Shown: positions 32,846-41,998 of the stretch, piece after piece
Layout of the letters: the number at the start of each line of letters is the position of its first letter
Numbering within the stretch: the first letter of the stretch is position 1
Assembly (NCBI GenBank): GCA_964518955.1
Contig: CAZFHS010000027.1
Location: forward strand, 20,377-84,376
DNA from: JBDGYW01 sp964518955
GTDB lineage: Bacteria > Gemmatimonadota > Gemmatimonadetes > Gemmatimonadales > GWC2-71-9
Direction: 5' to 3'
Length of the DNA stretch: 64,000 bases
Position numbers and translations under genes: made by a program
Notes under the pieces: generated by a model
Databases searched by the model: none
What the model saw: only the letters and a program-made list of their open reading frames with translations
Told to the model about the DNA's origin: nothing

Positions 32846-35563
32846 GTGACTTGGCTGCGAGCGGTTCTGGTTCGTTTGGGGTGGCGCGGAGGACTGGACA
32901 GTCTGAAACGTGAGATCGACGAAGAGCTGAAGTTCCACCTCGAGATGAAGGTTGCCTCGAATCTGGCGTCGGGGATGAACGAGGCAGATGCGCGCAGCGA
33001 TGCGGAACGATGTCTGGGAAACGTTGCCGACATTCCTCAAAGAGGAGCAGAAATCCTCGCAGGTGCACCCCACTCACCCAAAAACATGGCCGGCTTCTTT
33101 GCGATAATCCAAGATCTTCGCATCTCGCTTCGCCACATTCGGTCGAATCCGGGATACGCCATGTCTGTTGTCGGCGTATTGGCATTGGGCCTGGCCGCGA
33201 GTACCACGGTATTCACCTATTTGCGAAGCTATCAGCAACCATTCCCCGGAGCCGACTCTGCAGGATTGATCAGTTTGTTCAACAGGACCGATGCGGATTC
33301 ATATGGAGGGCTTTCCTACCCCGATTTCATGGATCTCACGCGGCTGAATAGCGCCGCGTTCTTGCGGGTTGCCGCTGACCGCCCTGGCTTCGCGGCAAGC
33401 GTGCGTTTCGTGGGAGGTGGCACAGAAGTGCTCTTTGGGAACGCCGTGACAGGATCCTTCTTCTCGATCATGAAGATCGAGATGAGCCTGGGTCGGCCCA
33501 TTCTCCCGGACGATGACCGCCCCGATGCCGCTCCGACTGTCGTGCTCGCCGATACGTACTGGCGTTCGCATTTCAATTCTGATCCTGAGGTCATCGGCCA
33601 AACGCTGTATCTGAACAACAACCCTTACACGATTGTTGGCGTGGTGAGCCCCGAGTTCAGGGGCTCGACTGCTTCGAGCCGACCCGACGTATGGCTCCCC
33701 TTCACGGAATATCGGCGCGTGTATTGGGCGCGTTCGAACATCGAGGAAAACCGTGACGTTGGAGTGATGCAGGCATACCTCAAGCTCGCCGACGGACGGA
33801 CCATCGAACACGCCGAAGCCGAGCTCACGGCATTTGCACGCGGACTCGATGCCACCGCCCCGCTGCAAGCAGGTACTCGAAACTTCTTCGTCGCCCCCGC
33901 AACCTGGATACATCCGCGAGCCCGCGAGGCCGAAGCTACCGCCGGTAGGGTGATGCTGGCGGCGGCGGCAGGCCTACTGCTTCTGGCGTGTGCGAATGTC
34001 GCCAACCTCATGCTGTCTGCCGCGGCCCGCCGTCGGCAGGAAATGGCGCTGAGGGCTACACAGGGTGCCACTCCGTGGCGTTTGGTGCGTCAGGTTCTCA
34101 CAGAGAACATCATGTTGTCGGCAGTGGCGGGCGCCATCGCGTTCGCACTCACTGGTCCTGCAGCGGCACGGCTCGGTTCCTACTTCGACACACCGAGCGT
34201 GTGGGGAGCCGCGGTGCCGCGCGAGGTATCGGTGGATCTCCATGTGTTTCTCTTCGCGTTCGCGGTTTCTGTACTCACCGGGATCTTCGTTGGAGTCCTG
34301 CCGGCGCTCCGCGTGGCGCGCCGCGACCTGGTGTCATACCTGTGGGCCGGAGCGGGCTCGAGCCGCCTTCACACCAAATCCGGCGGCAGGTCACTCCTGG
34401 GCGCTCGAGATCTCCTGGTGTCATTGCAGGTTGCGCTCTCAGTCATACTGCTCGTGATCGGGGGGCTGGTTTACCGCAGTCTCGATGCAGTACAGAGCAT
34501 CGATCCCGGATTCGACACCGACAATCTGATCTCCAGTTACATATCGGTCAGCAGCATGGGCATACCGATAGAAGACCGAGAACTGTTCTACAGAGATATT
34601 GTGGCTCGGTTCAACGACGAACCTTGGGTGCGAGCAGCGACAGTCGCCGCTCAAGCGCCACTTTCCGGACATCCGACCGAGGAGTATCGCGTCGAGGAGC
34701 AAGATGAGGACATCGAATTCACGGTAGCGCGTGTGGTCCCTGGCTTCCACGAAGTGGTGGGCATGGAGGTCACCACCGGGCGACCGTTCGCGGTGACAGA
34801 TGACGCCGACGCTCCCGGAGTCGTGATAGTCAACGAGACACTGGCACGCCGCTACTTCGACAACGACGACCCCACCGGAAGACAAGTTTGGCAAGTCGAT
34901 GACGCGGGCGAAACCACTCGCGGGTTCGAGGTCGTCGGGGTGGTCGGTGACGCAAAGGTTACGTCACTACTCGGCGAGCAGGAAGCTGTTCTGTATCTAT
35001 GCTACCCACAGCACTACTACACCCCAGGCAATGCTCTTCTCATTTCTCCAAACGTCGACCCAGAAACTGCAGTACCGCTGTTGCGCCAGGAGTTGCGGGA
35101 TGTCAGCCCTAGACTGGCATTGGTAAACGCGTTGCCGTACTCAAGGGTAGTGAGCGGCTTTACCTATCCGCAGCGCATGAACGCCGAGTTGTTTTCTGTG
35201 TTGGCAATCTCCGGTCTCATTCTGGCATCGGTTGGAATCTTCGGAGTGCTGAGCCTCGCTGTCGGGGAGCGCACCAAGGAGATCGGAGTGCGACTGGCAC
35301 TGGGCGCTCCGGACCGAAACATCGCGCTGGCAGTCGCCAGTCGAGCGATCGTAGCTGTGGGCTTCGGCGCCCTAGTCGGATTGACTGTCTCCGTCACGGC
35401 CTCACGACTCGTGCGCGGACTCCTTTTCGGAGTGGAGCCGTCCGACCCGATCTCGCTCGCCATCGCACCGTTCATCCTGCTATCGGCCGCAGTACTCGCA
35501 ACTTGGCTTCCCACGCGCCGGGCACTCCAGGTGGACGCGGCAATATCGCTCAGGGAGGAATAG
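32846..35563 (+). CDS. ADOP-type large permease, paralogue 2
   Basis: A 905-residue inner-membrane protein. Start is GTG at 32846, five bases after GAGGAG; the longer reading into the operator region was rejected. The N-terminal cytoplasmic region (SLKREIDEELKFHLEMKVA) is the short permease prefix domain. The first MacB-PCD/FtsX unit starts RSNPGYAMSVVGVLALGLA; the second has a periplasmic domain and ends RRALQVDAAISLREE. FtsX motif: AAARRRQEMALRATQGATPW, LSLAVGERTKEIGVRLALG. No ABC ATPase is adjacent. A PadR gene follows 73 bases downstream, the reverse order to the other two PadR/ADOP sets. Confidence 0.88.
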   Translation: MTWLRAVLVRLGWRGGLDSLKREIDEELKFHLEMKVASNLASGMNEADARSDAERCLGNVADIPQRGAEILAGAPHSPKNMAGFFAIIQDLRISLRHIRSNPGYAMSVVGVLALGLAASTTVFTYLRSYQQPFPGADSAGLISLFNRTDADSYGGLSYPDFMDLTRLNSAAFLRVAADRPGFAASVRFVGGGTEVLFGNAVTGSFFSIMKIEMSLGRPILPDDDRPDAAPTVVLADTYWRSHFNSDPEVIGQTLYLNNNPYTIVGVVSPEFRGSTASSRPDVWLPFTEYRRVYWARSNIEENRDVGVMQAYLKLADGRTIEHAEAELTAFARGLDATAPLQAGTRNFFVAPATWIHPRAREAEATAGRVMLAAAAGLLLLACANVANLMLSAAARRRQEMALRATQGATPWRLVRQVLTENIMLSAVAGAIAFALTGPAAARLGSYFDTPSVWGAAVPREVSVDLHVFLFAFAVSVLTGIFVGVLPALRVARRDLVSYLWAGAGSSRLHTKSGGRSLLGARDLLVSLQVALSVILLVIGGLVYRSLDAVQSIDPGFDTDNLISSYISVSSMGIPIEDRELFYRDIVARFNDEPWVRAATVAAQAPLSGHPTEEYRVEEQDEDIEFTVARVVPGFHEVVGMEVTTGRPFAVTDDADAPGVVIVNETLARRYFDNDDPTGRQVWQVDDAGETTRGFEVVGVVGDAKVTSLLGEQEAVLYLCYPQHYYTPGNALLISPNVDPETAVPLLRQELRDVSPRLALVNALPYSRVVSGFTYPQRMNAELFSVLAISGLILASVGIFGVLSLAVGERTKEIGVRLALGAPDRNIALAVASRAIVAVGFGALVGLTVSVTASRLVRGLLFGVEPSDPISLAIAPFILLSAAVLATWLPTRRALQVDAAISLREE

Positions 35564-35636
35564 GGATGACTTTGGCAATGACGTGTTGGCACCATACTCA
35601 CGGTTCCACCATAGTGGCAACCACAAAGAGGGAATC

Positions 35637-35969
35637 ATGAATCCTGAACGCGGCGATCTTCTTCGTGGCACTCTCGAGATGCTAATACTCAGAAGTCTCG
35701 AGGACGGCCCCCGGCATGGGTATGGGATAACCGAGCGACTCCAAGAGGTTTCGGAGGAAGTTCTGACAGTAGACGAGGGATCCCTCTACCCAGCACTCTA
35801 TCGCATGCAACGGCGCGGTTGGCTCACGTCGAAATGGGGTCGGAGCGAGAACAATCGCAAAGCACGGTTCTACTCGCTCACGCGCAAAGGCAGGAAACAG
35901 CTGGAGAAGGCGGCGCAGAGTTGGGAACGCTTCAGTAAGGCGGTCACCAAAGCCATGAAGCCCACTTGA
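35637..35969 (+). CDS. PadR-family transcriptional regulator 2
   Basis: A 110-residue winged-helix protein: LRGTLEMLILRSLEDGPRHG, YGITERLQE, VDEGSLYPALYRMQRRGWL, and RKARFYSLTRKGRKQL. This is the PadR-like subtype common beside ADOP permeases. ATG at 35637 follows GAGGG by five bases. It lies just downstream of ADOP-2 and probably regulates that gene through the TAGA-N3-TCTA sites upstream. Confidence 0.9.
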   Translation: MNPERGDLLRGTLEMLILRSLEDGPRHGYGITERLQEVSEEVLTVDEGSLYPALYRMQRRGWLTSKWGRSENNRKARFYSLTRKGRKQLEKAAQSWERFSKAVTKAMKPT

Positions 35970-36098
35970 AATGGACCAATGTTCACCGCTTCCGATTTCC
36001 TCCCTTTCCCCCTTTAATTAGAGTTCCGCATTGGCGCGCCGCAGATGCACGCCATGCAGCAATACCTCCACTAACATGTGTGGATACCAGAGCATCGC

Positions 36099-36120
36099 GA
36101 TCCCACTTTTTTTTGGGATC
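36099..36120 (+). other. T-loop hairpin in the fba leader
   Basis: GATCCCA (36099-36105) and TGGGATC (36114-36120) form a 7-bp stem with loop CTTTTTTT, ending 30 bases before the aldolase start. It could be a weak attenuator or a transcript-end stabiliser for the upstream padR. The T run lies in the loop, not after the stem, so it is not a classic terminator. Confidence 0.4.
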
Positions 36121-36150
36121 CAAATCGGCATTTCAGGAAGGAAACGACAG

Positions 36151-37119
36151 ATGGTGCACTATAAAGAAATTGGGCTGGTCAACACGAAAGACCTGTTCAA
36201 AAAGGCCATGGACGGCGGATACGCGATTCCGGCGTACAACTTCAACAACCTCGAGCAGCTTCAGGCAATCGTCACGGCGTGCAGCGAAACTCGAAGCCCG
36301 GTGATTCTGCAGGTATCGCAAGGCGCCCGCAAGTACGCGAACCAGACGATGCTGATCCACATGGCCCGCGGCGCAGTCGAGATGGCCAAGGAACTCTCCG
36401 ATCCCGCCATCCCCATCGTCGTGCATCTCGACCATGGTGACTCGTACGAGCTCTGTGTCTCTTGTATCGAGTCGGGCTTCTCATCGGTGATGATCGACGG
36501 ATCTCACTTGCCGTATGAGGAGAACATCGCCCTCACGCGCAAAGTTGCAGACTTCGCTCATCAGCACGACGTGTCGGTGGAGGGAGAACTCGGCGTGCTC
36601 GCCGGCATCGAAGAGCATGTGCAACACGCGGAGTCGCTCTACACAAAGCCCGAAGAAGTCGAGGACTTCGTCGGCCGAACCGATGTCGACAGTCTCGCAA
36701 TATCCATCGGCACATCACACGGAGCGTACAAGTTCCCGCTGGACGCCGAGATCCCGCCGCTACGTTTCGACATCCTCGAGGAGATCGAACAGCTCCTCCC
36801 AGGATTCCCGATCGTACTGCACGGAGCTTCGAGCGTGGTGCCCGAATACGTGGATATGATCAACCAGTATGGTGGCAAGATCGAGGGTGCACGAGGCGTC
36901 GATGAAGACCAACTACGTCAAGCCGCACGCTCGGCGGTCTGCAAAGTGAACATCGACAGCGACGGTCGCCTTGCAATGACCGGTTTGGTCCGCAAGGCGC
37001 TGGCCGAAAGCCCCGACAACTTCGATCCCAGAAAATTCCTCGGGCCCGCCCGAGAAGGTTTGATCAGCCTCATGAAGCACAAGAACGAGAACGTGCTGGG
37101 GAGCGCTGGGAACGGCTGA
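36151..37119 (+). CDS. fba: Class II fructose-bisphosphate aldolase
   Basis: A 322-residue zinc enzyme that cleaves fructose 1,6-bisphosphate to the two triose phosphates. Motifs: YAIPAYNFNNLEQLQAIV, the zinc/catalytic segment VVHLDHGDSYELC, ISIGTSHGAYKF (zinc His) and VLHGASSVV (phosphate loop). Length fits class II enzymes. The start ATG has AGGAAGGA about eight bases upstream; a longer reading from 36031 has no ribosome site. It is about 6.7 kb from pgk and 8.3 kb from the phosphofructokinase, giving a loose glycolysis group interrupted by unrelated genes. Confidence 0.93.
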   Translation: MVHYKEIGLVNTKDLFKKAMDGGYAIPAYNFNNLEQLQAIVTACSETRSPVILQVSQGARKYANQTMLIHMARGAVEMAKELSDPAIPIVVHLDHGDSYELCVSCIESGFSSVMIDGSHLPYEENIALTRKVADFAHQHDVSVEGELGVLAGIEEHVQHAESLYTKPEEVEDFVGRTDVDSLAISIGTSHGAYKFPLDAEIPPLRFDILEEIEQLLPGFPIVLHGASSVVPEYVDMINQYGGKIEGARGVDEDQLRQAARSAVCKVNIDSDGRLAMTGLVRKALAESPDNFDPRKFLGPAREGLISLMKHKNENVLGSAGNG

Positions 37120-37128
37120 GAACGAATG

Positions 37129-37240
37129 GAATTGGCCGCTGAGTGACGCGGAGGAACGCTGTAAAACAGCTGGGAATTGGTTGCCCCACCGAACCCAACG
37201 AACTCATTCGCGTTCATCCGCGTCCGTCCGCGGCGGATTC
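37129..37240. repeat. Degenerate inverted repeat with period-10 core downstream of fba
   Basis: 37129-37159 matches the reverse complement of 37210-37240 at 25 of 31 positions, with a best block of 14/15 (37145-37159 against 37210-37224). The right arm also holds a period-10 series, ATTCGCGTTC, ATCCGCGTCC, GTCCGCGGCG (37206-37235). It looks like a worn intergenic repeat element rather than a terminator. Other copies were not found in this window. Confidence 0.5.
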
Positions 37241-37283
37241 AGTACGAACCAATCCCGTCCCTATGGCCTCCTGAAACCCCTCA

Positions 37284-37348
37284 AACTATTCCCTCGTAGG
37301 ATATAGCTCAGACGGCAATAGTCTTGAACTTCTTTCCGTGGAATAGTC
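37284..37348. promoter_or_regulatory. Candidate PadR-3 operator half sites
   Basis: AATAGTC occurs at 37317-37323 and 37342-37348, and its inverted form AACTATT at 37284-37290. The outer pair extends to an 8-base inverted repeat (ACTATTCC 37285-37292, GGAATAGT 37340-37347). They lie within 70 bases upstream of padR-3. Role inferred from position. Confidence 0.4.
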
Positions 37349-37351
37349 CGG

Positions 37352-37717
37352 ATGAAAGATTCGAAAACCACATCGCCAGAGGCTCTTCTTCCGCTATCGG
37401 TGCCTGTTTTCCAGATCCTGCTCTCGTTGGCAGAAATGGACAGACACGGCTACGGGATAATTGGCGATATACGCAAGCGTAGCCGTGACGAGGTCATTTT
37501 GAGCACCAGCACCCTCTACGGTGCCATCAAGCGAATGATGAGAGATGAACTCGTCGAGCGTTCCGACATGAGGCCTGACCCGGAACTCGATGACGATCGA
37601 CGACGATACTATCGGATCACTGAGTTCGGCCGCGAAGTAGCGGCCTGCGAAGCCGCACGCATCAGTAGACTAGCCGAAATGGTGCGCGACACCCAATTCG
37701 TAACTCGCACTTCCTAA
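37352..37717 (+). CDS. PadR-family transcriptional regulator 3
   Basis: A 121-residue winged-helix protein: VFQILLSLAEMDRHGYGIIG, ILSTSTLYGAIKRMMRDELV, wing RRRYYRITEFGREVAA and a C-terminal helix. It is closer in layout to PadR-1 than PadR-2. Its TAA stop abuts the ATG of the next gene with no spacer, so ADOP-3 is surely co-transcribed. The start has only a weak ribosome site. Confidence 0.9.
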   Translation: MKDSKTTSPEALLPLSVPVFQILLSLAEMDRHGYGIIGDIRKRSRDEVILSTSTLYGAIKRMMRDELVERSDMRPDPELDDDRRRYYRITEFGREVAACEAARISRLAEMVRDTQFVTRTS

Positions 37718-40456
37718 ATGACCTTTTCCGGACCCTCACGATCCCGATCGCGTGTCGGGCAACGCATATTCGCCGGCTTAGCTTGGCTATGCTTGCCGCG
37801 TGCTTTCTATCGTGAGTTCGGTCCGGAATTGCTTTCTTCTTTTGCCGATTCCCAAACGTCGACTCCACATGGTATTTCGGCGGCGCTGCGGTTTTGGACT
37901 CGAGAGATCCGAGGTCTTTTCGGGACCGCATTTCGCGAGCATCGCGACACGGCGGTGACACGCTTCGGAACTCGCGGCCGAAGAACTATCAATCCGCCTG
38001 CACCGAGAAGGAACAGGAATATGGTCGGTTCGTTCCGCAAAGATCTGGCTTACGCTTTCCGTATGGCGCTGAAGACTCCCATCGTCACAGCAATTGCCGT
38101 CGTTTCGCTCGCGCTCGGCGTCTCAGCAAATACGACGATTTTCACAATCGTCAACCAGTGGCTGCTCAGACCGCTTCCCTACCATGATTCGGAGAGCCTG
38201 GTAATCCTCTGGGAAGACGACCGGAATGCCGCCGGCGATCAGGACCTGGCATCTGCGGCCAACTACCTGGACTGGCGAGATCAATCAACGTCCTTCGCAG
38301 GCGTTTTCGCCTCTCAGCCGGGCGTAGCAAACCTCACAGGCCTCGACAGACCCGAACGTGTCAACACCACGCGAGTGACGCCAAGTCTGTTTGGGACCCT
38401 GGACGCTCATCCACTGATCGGACGGACCTTCCTGCCCGACGAGGGTGGAGTTGAAGACGAACCGGTCGTCGTGCTGGGAGAGATGTTGTGGCGGAGCAGG
38501 TTTGGTTCCGACTCAGAGACGGTTGGGCGCACCATAATGCTCAATGGGAGCAGTTACACCGTCGTTGGCATAATGCCGGAAAGCTTCGACTTCCTGTTCG
38601 GAAACGTGGGCCTCTGGATTGCCGACGATTTCGCGAACCGCAGGGACAATCGCGACCGGCACTCGTTGCTGGTATCCGCTCGGCTTCAACCGGGAGTAAC
38701 GCCCGCATCGGCTCAATCCGAACTGACGGCAATTGCGGCACGTCTCGAAAGTTCTTACCCGGAGAGCAACACCGATTGGGGAGTAAACGTCGAAACGTTG
38801 CGCGAGGTGTTTCCAGGACCAACGGACAGAGGATTGGTTCAACTTCTCATGGGCGTCGTGTTCCTAGTCCTGATGGTGGCATGTGTGAACGTCGCGAGTC
38901 TGCTGATGGCAAAAACCGACGCGCGTCAGAAGGAGATTGCGGTCAGGGTTGCGCTGGGTGCCGGGAAGAGCCGGATCGTACGGCAACTGCTTACCGAGAG
39001 TGTGCTGCTCGCTTTGGCAGCCGGGATGCTCGGGTTGATCCTTTCCATCTGGGGCGTCGCGTGGCTGGCTTCCGCCATGCCCGATGAAATACCACGCAGC
39101 TTCATTCCGCGAATGGACGGCACCGTATTCACGTTCGCCATCGGCCTGTCGTTGGTGGCAGGGCTCACCTTTGGAATCACGCCCGCCATGCAGGCCGTCA
39201 AGGGCGGGCTGCGTTCCCCTCTGGTCGAAGGCAGCCGTGGCGGAACGGCCACGCTCCGCCGGCGGAGGATCCGCAGCCTCTTCGTGATAACCGAGTTCGC
39301 CCTGGCGCTCACTATTCTGGTCGGCGCGGCGCTCCTCACCGAACTCTTCCACCAGCGATTGGCGATCGATCCTGGGTTCGACGGCAACAACCTCCTGACC
39401 ATGGAGCTCACGCTGCCCGCGCACGCTTACGAAGACGACCAGGCGCTGGCGAACTTTGCGGAAGAATTCGAGAGGGAATTGGCAGGTGTCCCTGGCTCTG
39501 TGGGGACCGCGCTCATGAACGTGAGGCCGCGCGCCCGGGGCGTGCCATTCACGGAATTCACGGTCGATGGAGTGCCGGTTGAAGCGGGTGAGGAACCTCT
39601 AACCTCGTGGCTGTCGGTCTCCTCGGACTACTTCGCAACGATGGGAATAGCGATCCTCTCCGGCCGCGCGTTCGAGGTGACGGACAGGACAGATGCCCCG
39701 CCGGTCGCGATGGTGAACGAGCGTTTAGTCGAACAGTTCTTCGGCGGCCAGGACCCGGTGGGAAGGAGAATCACCGTACGAGGAGATTCCAGGGAAATCG
39801 TTGGCGTAACGAGAAACGTCGCCCAACAGCGGCTCACGGGCCTCATTCCATCGCCGGCCAGCGTCTATTTCCCGATTGCGCAGATGCCGGTGCGATCGCT
39901 CAACGTGGCGGTGCGTGCAACCGGAGATCCTCACCACCTGGCGGAACCGATCCAGGCGGCGCTGTGGAGAATCGATGGCGACTTGCCGGTCACCCTGGTC
40001 CGCACCATGGACGAAGTCGTCGAATACGAACTCGCCGGCCCCAACATGATGACGGTTGTGATGTTCGCGACAGGACTCTTGGCCCTGGCATTGGCCGCAA
40101 TCGGCATCTACGGGGTGATGGCCTACACGGTATCGCAACAGACAAACGAAATCGGGATCCGTATGGCGCTGGGAGCGAGTTCCGGAAACGTTCTGACACG
40201 GGTAGCGCGACAGGGTGCTATGCTCGCCGGCATAGGATTGCTGTTGGGCATCCCCACATCGACGTTCGTCATCTGGTTCGTCGGCATAATCGGAGAGCGC
40301 GCTGGTACCGAAGGCCTGGCAATGACAGACTCGCTCGGAGCAACGCCGGTGCTGGTCGTTGCCGGAGTGCTCACATTTGTTGGGCTCGTTGGGTGCTATC
40401 TGCCAGCGCGGCGCGCTACGAAGGTGGACCCGGTTTTGGCGCTGCAGAAGGAGTGA
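37718..40456 (+). CDS. ADOP-type large permease, paralogue 3
   Basis: A 912-residue inner-membrane protein. It has the N-terminal cytoplasmic region (LPRAFYREFGPELLSSFAD) as in paralogue 1, a first MacB-PCD/FtsX unit (KTPIVTAIAVVSLALGVSAN), and a second unit ending PARRATKVDPVLALQKE. FtsX motifs KTDARQKEIAVRVALGAG and SQQTNEIGIRMALGASS are present. Cargo is unknown; the ATPase partner, if any, is not nearby. The 3' end overlaps the convergent hydrolase by 41 bp, more than any other pair in the window. Confidence 0.88.
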   Translation: MTFSGPSRSRSRVGQRIFAGLAWLCLPRAFYREFGPELLSSFADSQTSTPHGISAALRFWTREIRGLFGTAFREHRDTAVTRFGTRGRRTINPPAPRRNRNMVGSFRKDLAYAFRMALKTPIVTAIAVVSLALGVSANTTIFTIVNQWLLRPLPYHDSESLVILWEDDRNAAGDQDLASAANYLDWRDQSTSFAGVFASQPGVANLTGLDRPERVNTTRVTPSLFGTLDAHPLIGRTFLPDEGGVEDEPVVVLGEMLWRSRFGSDSETVGRTIMLNGSSYTVVGIMPESFDFLFGNVGLWIADDFANRRDNRDRHSLLVSARLQPGVTPASAQSELTAIAARLESSYPESNTDWGVNVETLREVFPGPTDRGLVQLLMGVVFLVLMVACVNVASLLMAKTDARQKEIAVRVALGAGKSRIVRQLLTESVLLALAAGMLGLILSIWGVAWLASAMPDEIPRSFIPRMDGTVFTFAIGLSLVAGLTFGITPAMQAVKGGLRSPLVEGSRGGTATLRRRRIRSLFVITEFALALTILVGAALLTELFHQRLAIDPGFDGNNLLTMELTLPAHAYEDDQALANFAEEFERELAGVPGSVGTALMNVRPRARGVPFTEFTVDGVPVEAGEEPLTSWLSVSSDYFATMGIAILSGRAFEVTDRTDAPPVAMVNERLVEQFFGGQDPVGRRITVRGDSREIVGVTRNVAQQRLTGLIPSPASVYFPIAQMPVRSLNVAVRATGDPHHLAEPIQAALWRIDGDLPVTLVRTMDEVVEYELAGPNMMTVVMFATGLLALALAAIGIYGVMAYTVSQQTNEIGIRMALGASSGNVLTRVARQGAMLAGIGLLLGIPTSTFVIWFVGIIGERAGTEGLAMTDSLGATPVLVVAGVLTFVGLVGCYLPARRATKVDPVLALQKE

Positions 40457-41897
40457 CTGCCAAAATCGACGGCAGCACGTAGTCGACCATCATCTCGTGG
40501 GAGGTGAGGAAGGGCATTTCCCAGTACGAGCCACCCGTGAACACGGCCACCATGTCGTACTCCGGCAAAACGATGATTGCCTGGTCTCCCCACCCCGACG
40601 CCGAGAAGGCCCCAGATCCGTAGTCGGCGCTCCGAACCCACCACCCGTGACTATAACCTACGAGGCCTTCCAGATGTCCTGTGAAACGGTTCGGGAACGA
40701 GTAGTACGGCGTCGCGGCGGTTTGAACCCACCCGGTCGAAATGATCTGCTCGCCGTTCCAGACTCCGTCTCGTAGGTAGAGCTCCCCAAGCTTTAACATG
40801 TCGCGCGGGCGCAACTCCAAGTCTCCGTGAGCCGCAACCAAGTCGGGAGATATGTGCCGATAGTATTTCCAATCGAGATCATTTATCCCGAGTGGGGTGA
40901 AGAGATACTCCTGTGCAAGGCTGTCCAATCGGATTCCGCTGGCACGACGAATCGCGTCTCCGAGGAGCATCGAGTTTGCGCCGCTGTATGCGAAAACGGT
41001 ACCCGGTTCAGCCACCATCGGCTTCGCGAGCGCGAACGCGAGCGGATCCGGCGCCTGGTTGAACTGGACCAGGTCGTTTCTGTCATCCGTCAGCGCAAAG
41101 CCCCATTCGTTCCATTCAAGGCCCGCCGTCATGGTCACAACATGCTGGAGCTCAACACCGTCCTTCGACCCGTCGTTGAGGTGCGCGTATTCCGGGAAGT
41201 AACCGAACAGGCTTTGGTGAACGTCGGCGATTTTGCCCCGGTCGATGGCGATCCCCAGCAGCGTCGAGGTCACGCTTTTTGTTACCGAGGCTAGGTCGTG
41301 GATCGTATCACGCCCGAATGCGGTGGTCACATCCTGGTCGTGCCGCCGATGACCCGCGAAATACTGCTCGAACACCAGGCGCCCGTGCCGCGAGATCAGC
41401 ACACCATGAGTGCGGTGATCTTCGTTACTCCGGAGAGCATTCATCAGATTCACGAACGGCAGCGTGTCCATTCCCACGCTCGTCAGCGATGCTGTATCCC
41501 AGCCATCACCGACTTCTTCTGGACGTTCGTACACCCAGCTCGTCAGCACAACAACTGAATGGGTCGCGGAGGCATCGTCGTCGTCTAGAGCAAGTGCTCT
41601 TAGTTGATGCCGGTAGCGTGACTCTCCCGCCGTGTGCCAAGTAACAGCGAATGGGTTTAGGGTATCGTATCCGATCGGACGACCGTCGACGAAGAACTCC
41701 ACGGAGCGAACGGATCCGTCGGTGTCGTATGCTTCAGCAATGATTTCTACCGTGTCCCCGACGAAGAAGACAACATCGCGCGCCGGCGCTATGATCTCCA
41801 TTACCGGCGGCATGTTGTCGGGCTCTGTCGCGAGGCAAGCGACGCAGAACATCACTGGCAACGTCACCAGATGATTCGCTTTGTGGCTTTTTCTCAA
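40416..41897 (-). CDS. Lipoprotein beta-lactamase-like serine hydrolase with N-terminal Ig domain
   Basis: A 493-residue protein starting at TTG 41897 (GAGGAG seven bases upstream) with a lipobox-like FCVAC. Residues about 30-120 form a bacterial Ig-like domain (GDTVEIIAEAYDTDGSVRSV, EFFVDGRPI). The catalytic part has SVTK as first motif and YSGANS in place of the canonical Tyr-x-Asn, with GWGDQ as a possible third motif. Such changes occur in esterase-type members of the family. It is likely anchored to the outer or inner membrane facing outward. A longer reading from 41966 lacks a signal peptide at its start. Confidence 0.8.
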   Translation of the reverse strand: MRKSHKANHLVTLPVMFCVACLATEPDNMPPVMEIIAPARDVVFFVGDTVEIIAEAYDTDGSVRSVEFFVDGRPIGYDTLNPFAVTWHTAGESRYRHQLRALALDDDDASATHSVVVLTSWVYERPEEVGDGWDTASLTSVGMDTLPFVNLMNALRSNEDHRTHGVLISRHGRLVFEQYFAGHRRHDQDVTTAFGRDTIHDLASVTKSVTSTLLGIAIDRGKIADVHQSLFGYFPEYAHLNDGSKDGVELQHVVTMTAGLEWNEWGFALTDDRNDLVQFNQAPDPLAFALAKPMVAEPGTVFAYSGANSMLLGDAIRRASGIRLDSLAQEYLFTPLGINDLDWKYYRHISPDLVAAHGDLELRPRDMLKLGELYLRDGVWNGEQIISTGWVQTAATPYYSFPNRFTGHLEGLVGYSHGWWVRSADYGSGAFSASGWGDQAIIVLPEYDMVAVFTGGSYWEMPFLTSHEMMVDYVLPSILAVTPSAAPKPGPPS

Positions 41898-41998
41898 CCG
41901 ACTACTCCTCGCAGCCTGAGTAAGGTCATCGACATAAGAACGAACCTGAGCGCCGAATTCTGCCAATTTCGCAGCAACTGCGGATTCGTTGGGTCCAG

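Noticed and set aside
41898..41966. Upstream start of the Ig-bearing hydrolase
   Set aside because: It would bury the lipoprotein signal after 23 polar residues; the TTG at 41897 has a good ribosome site.
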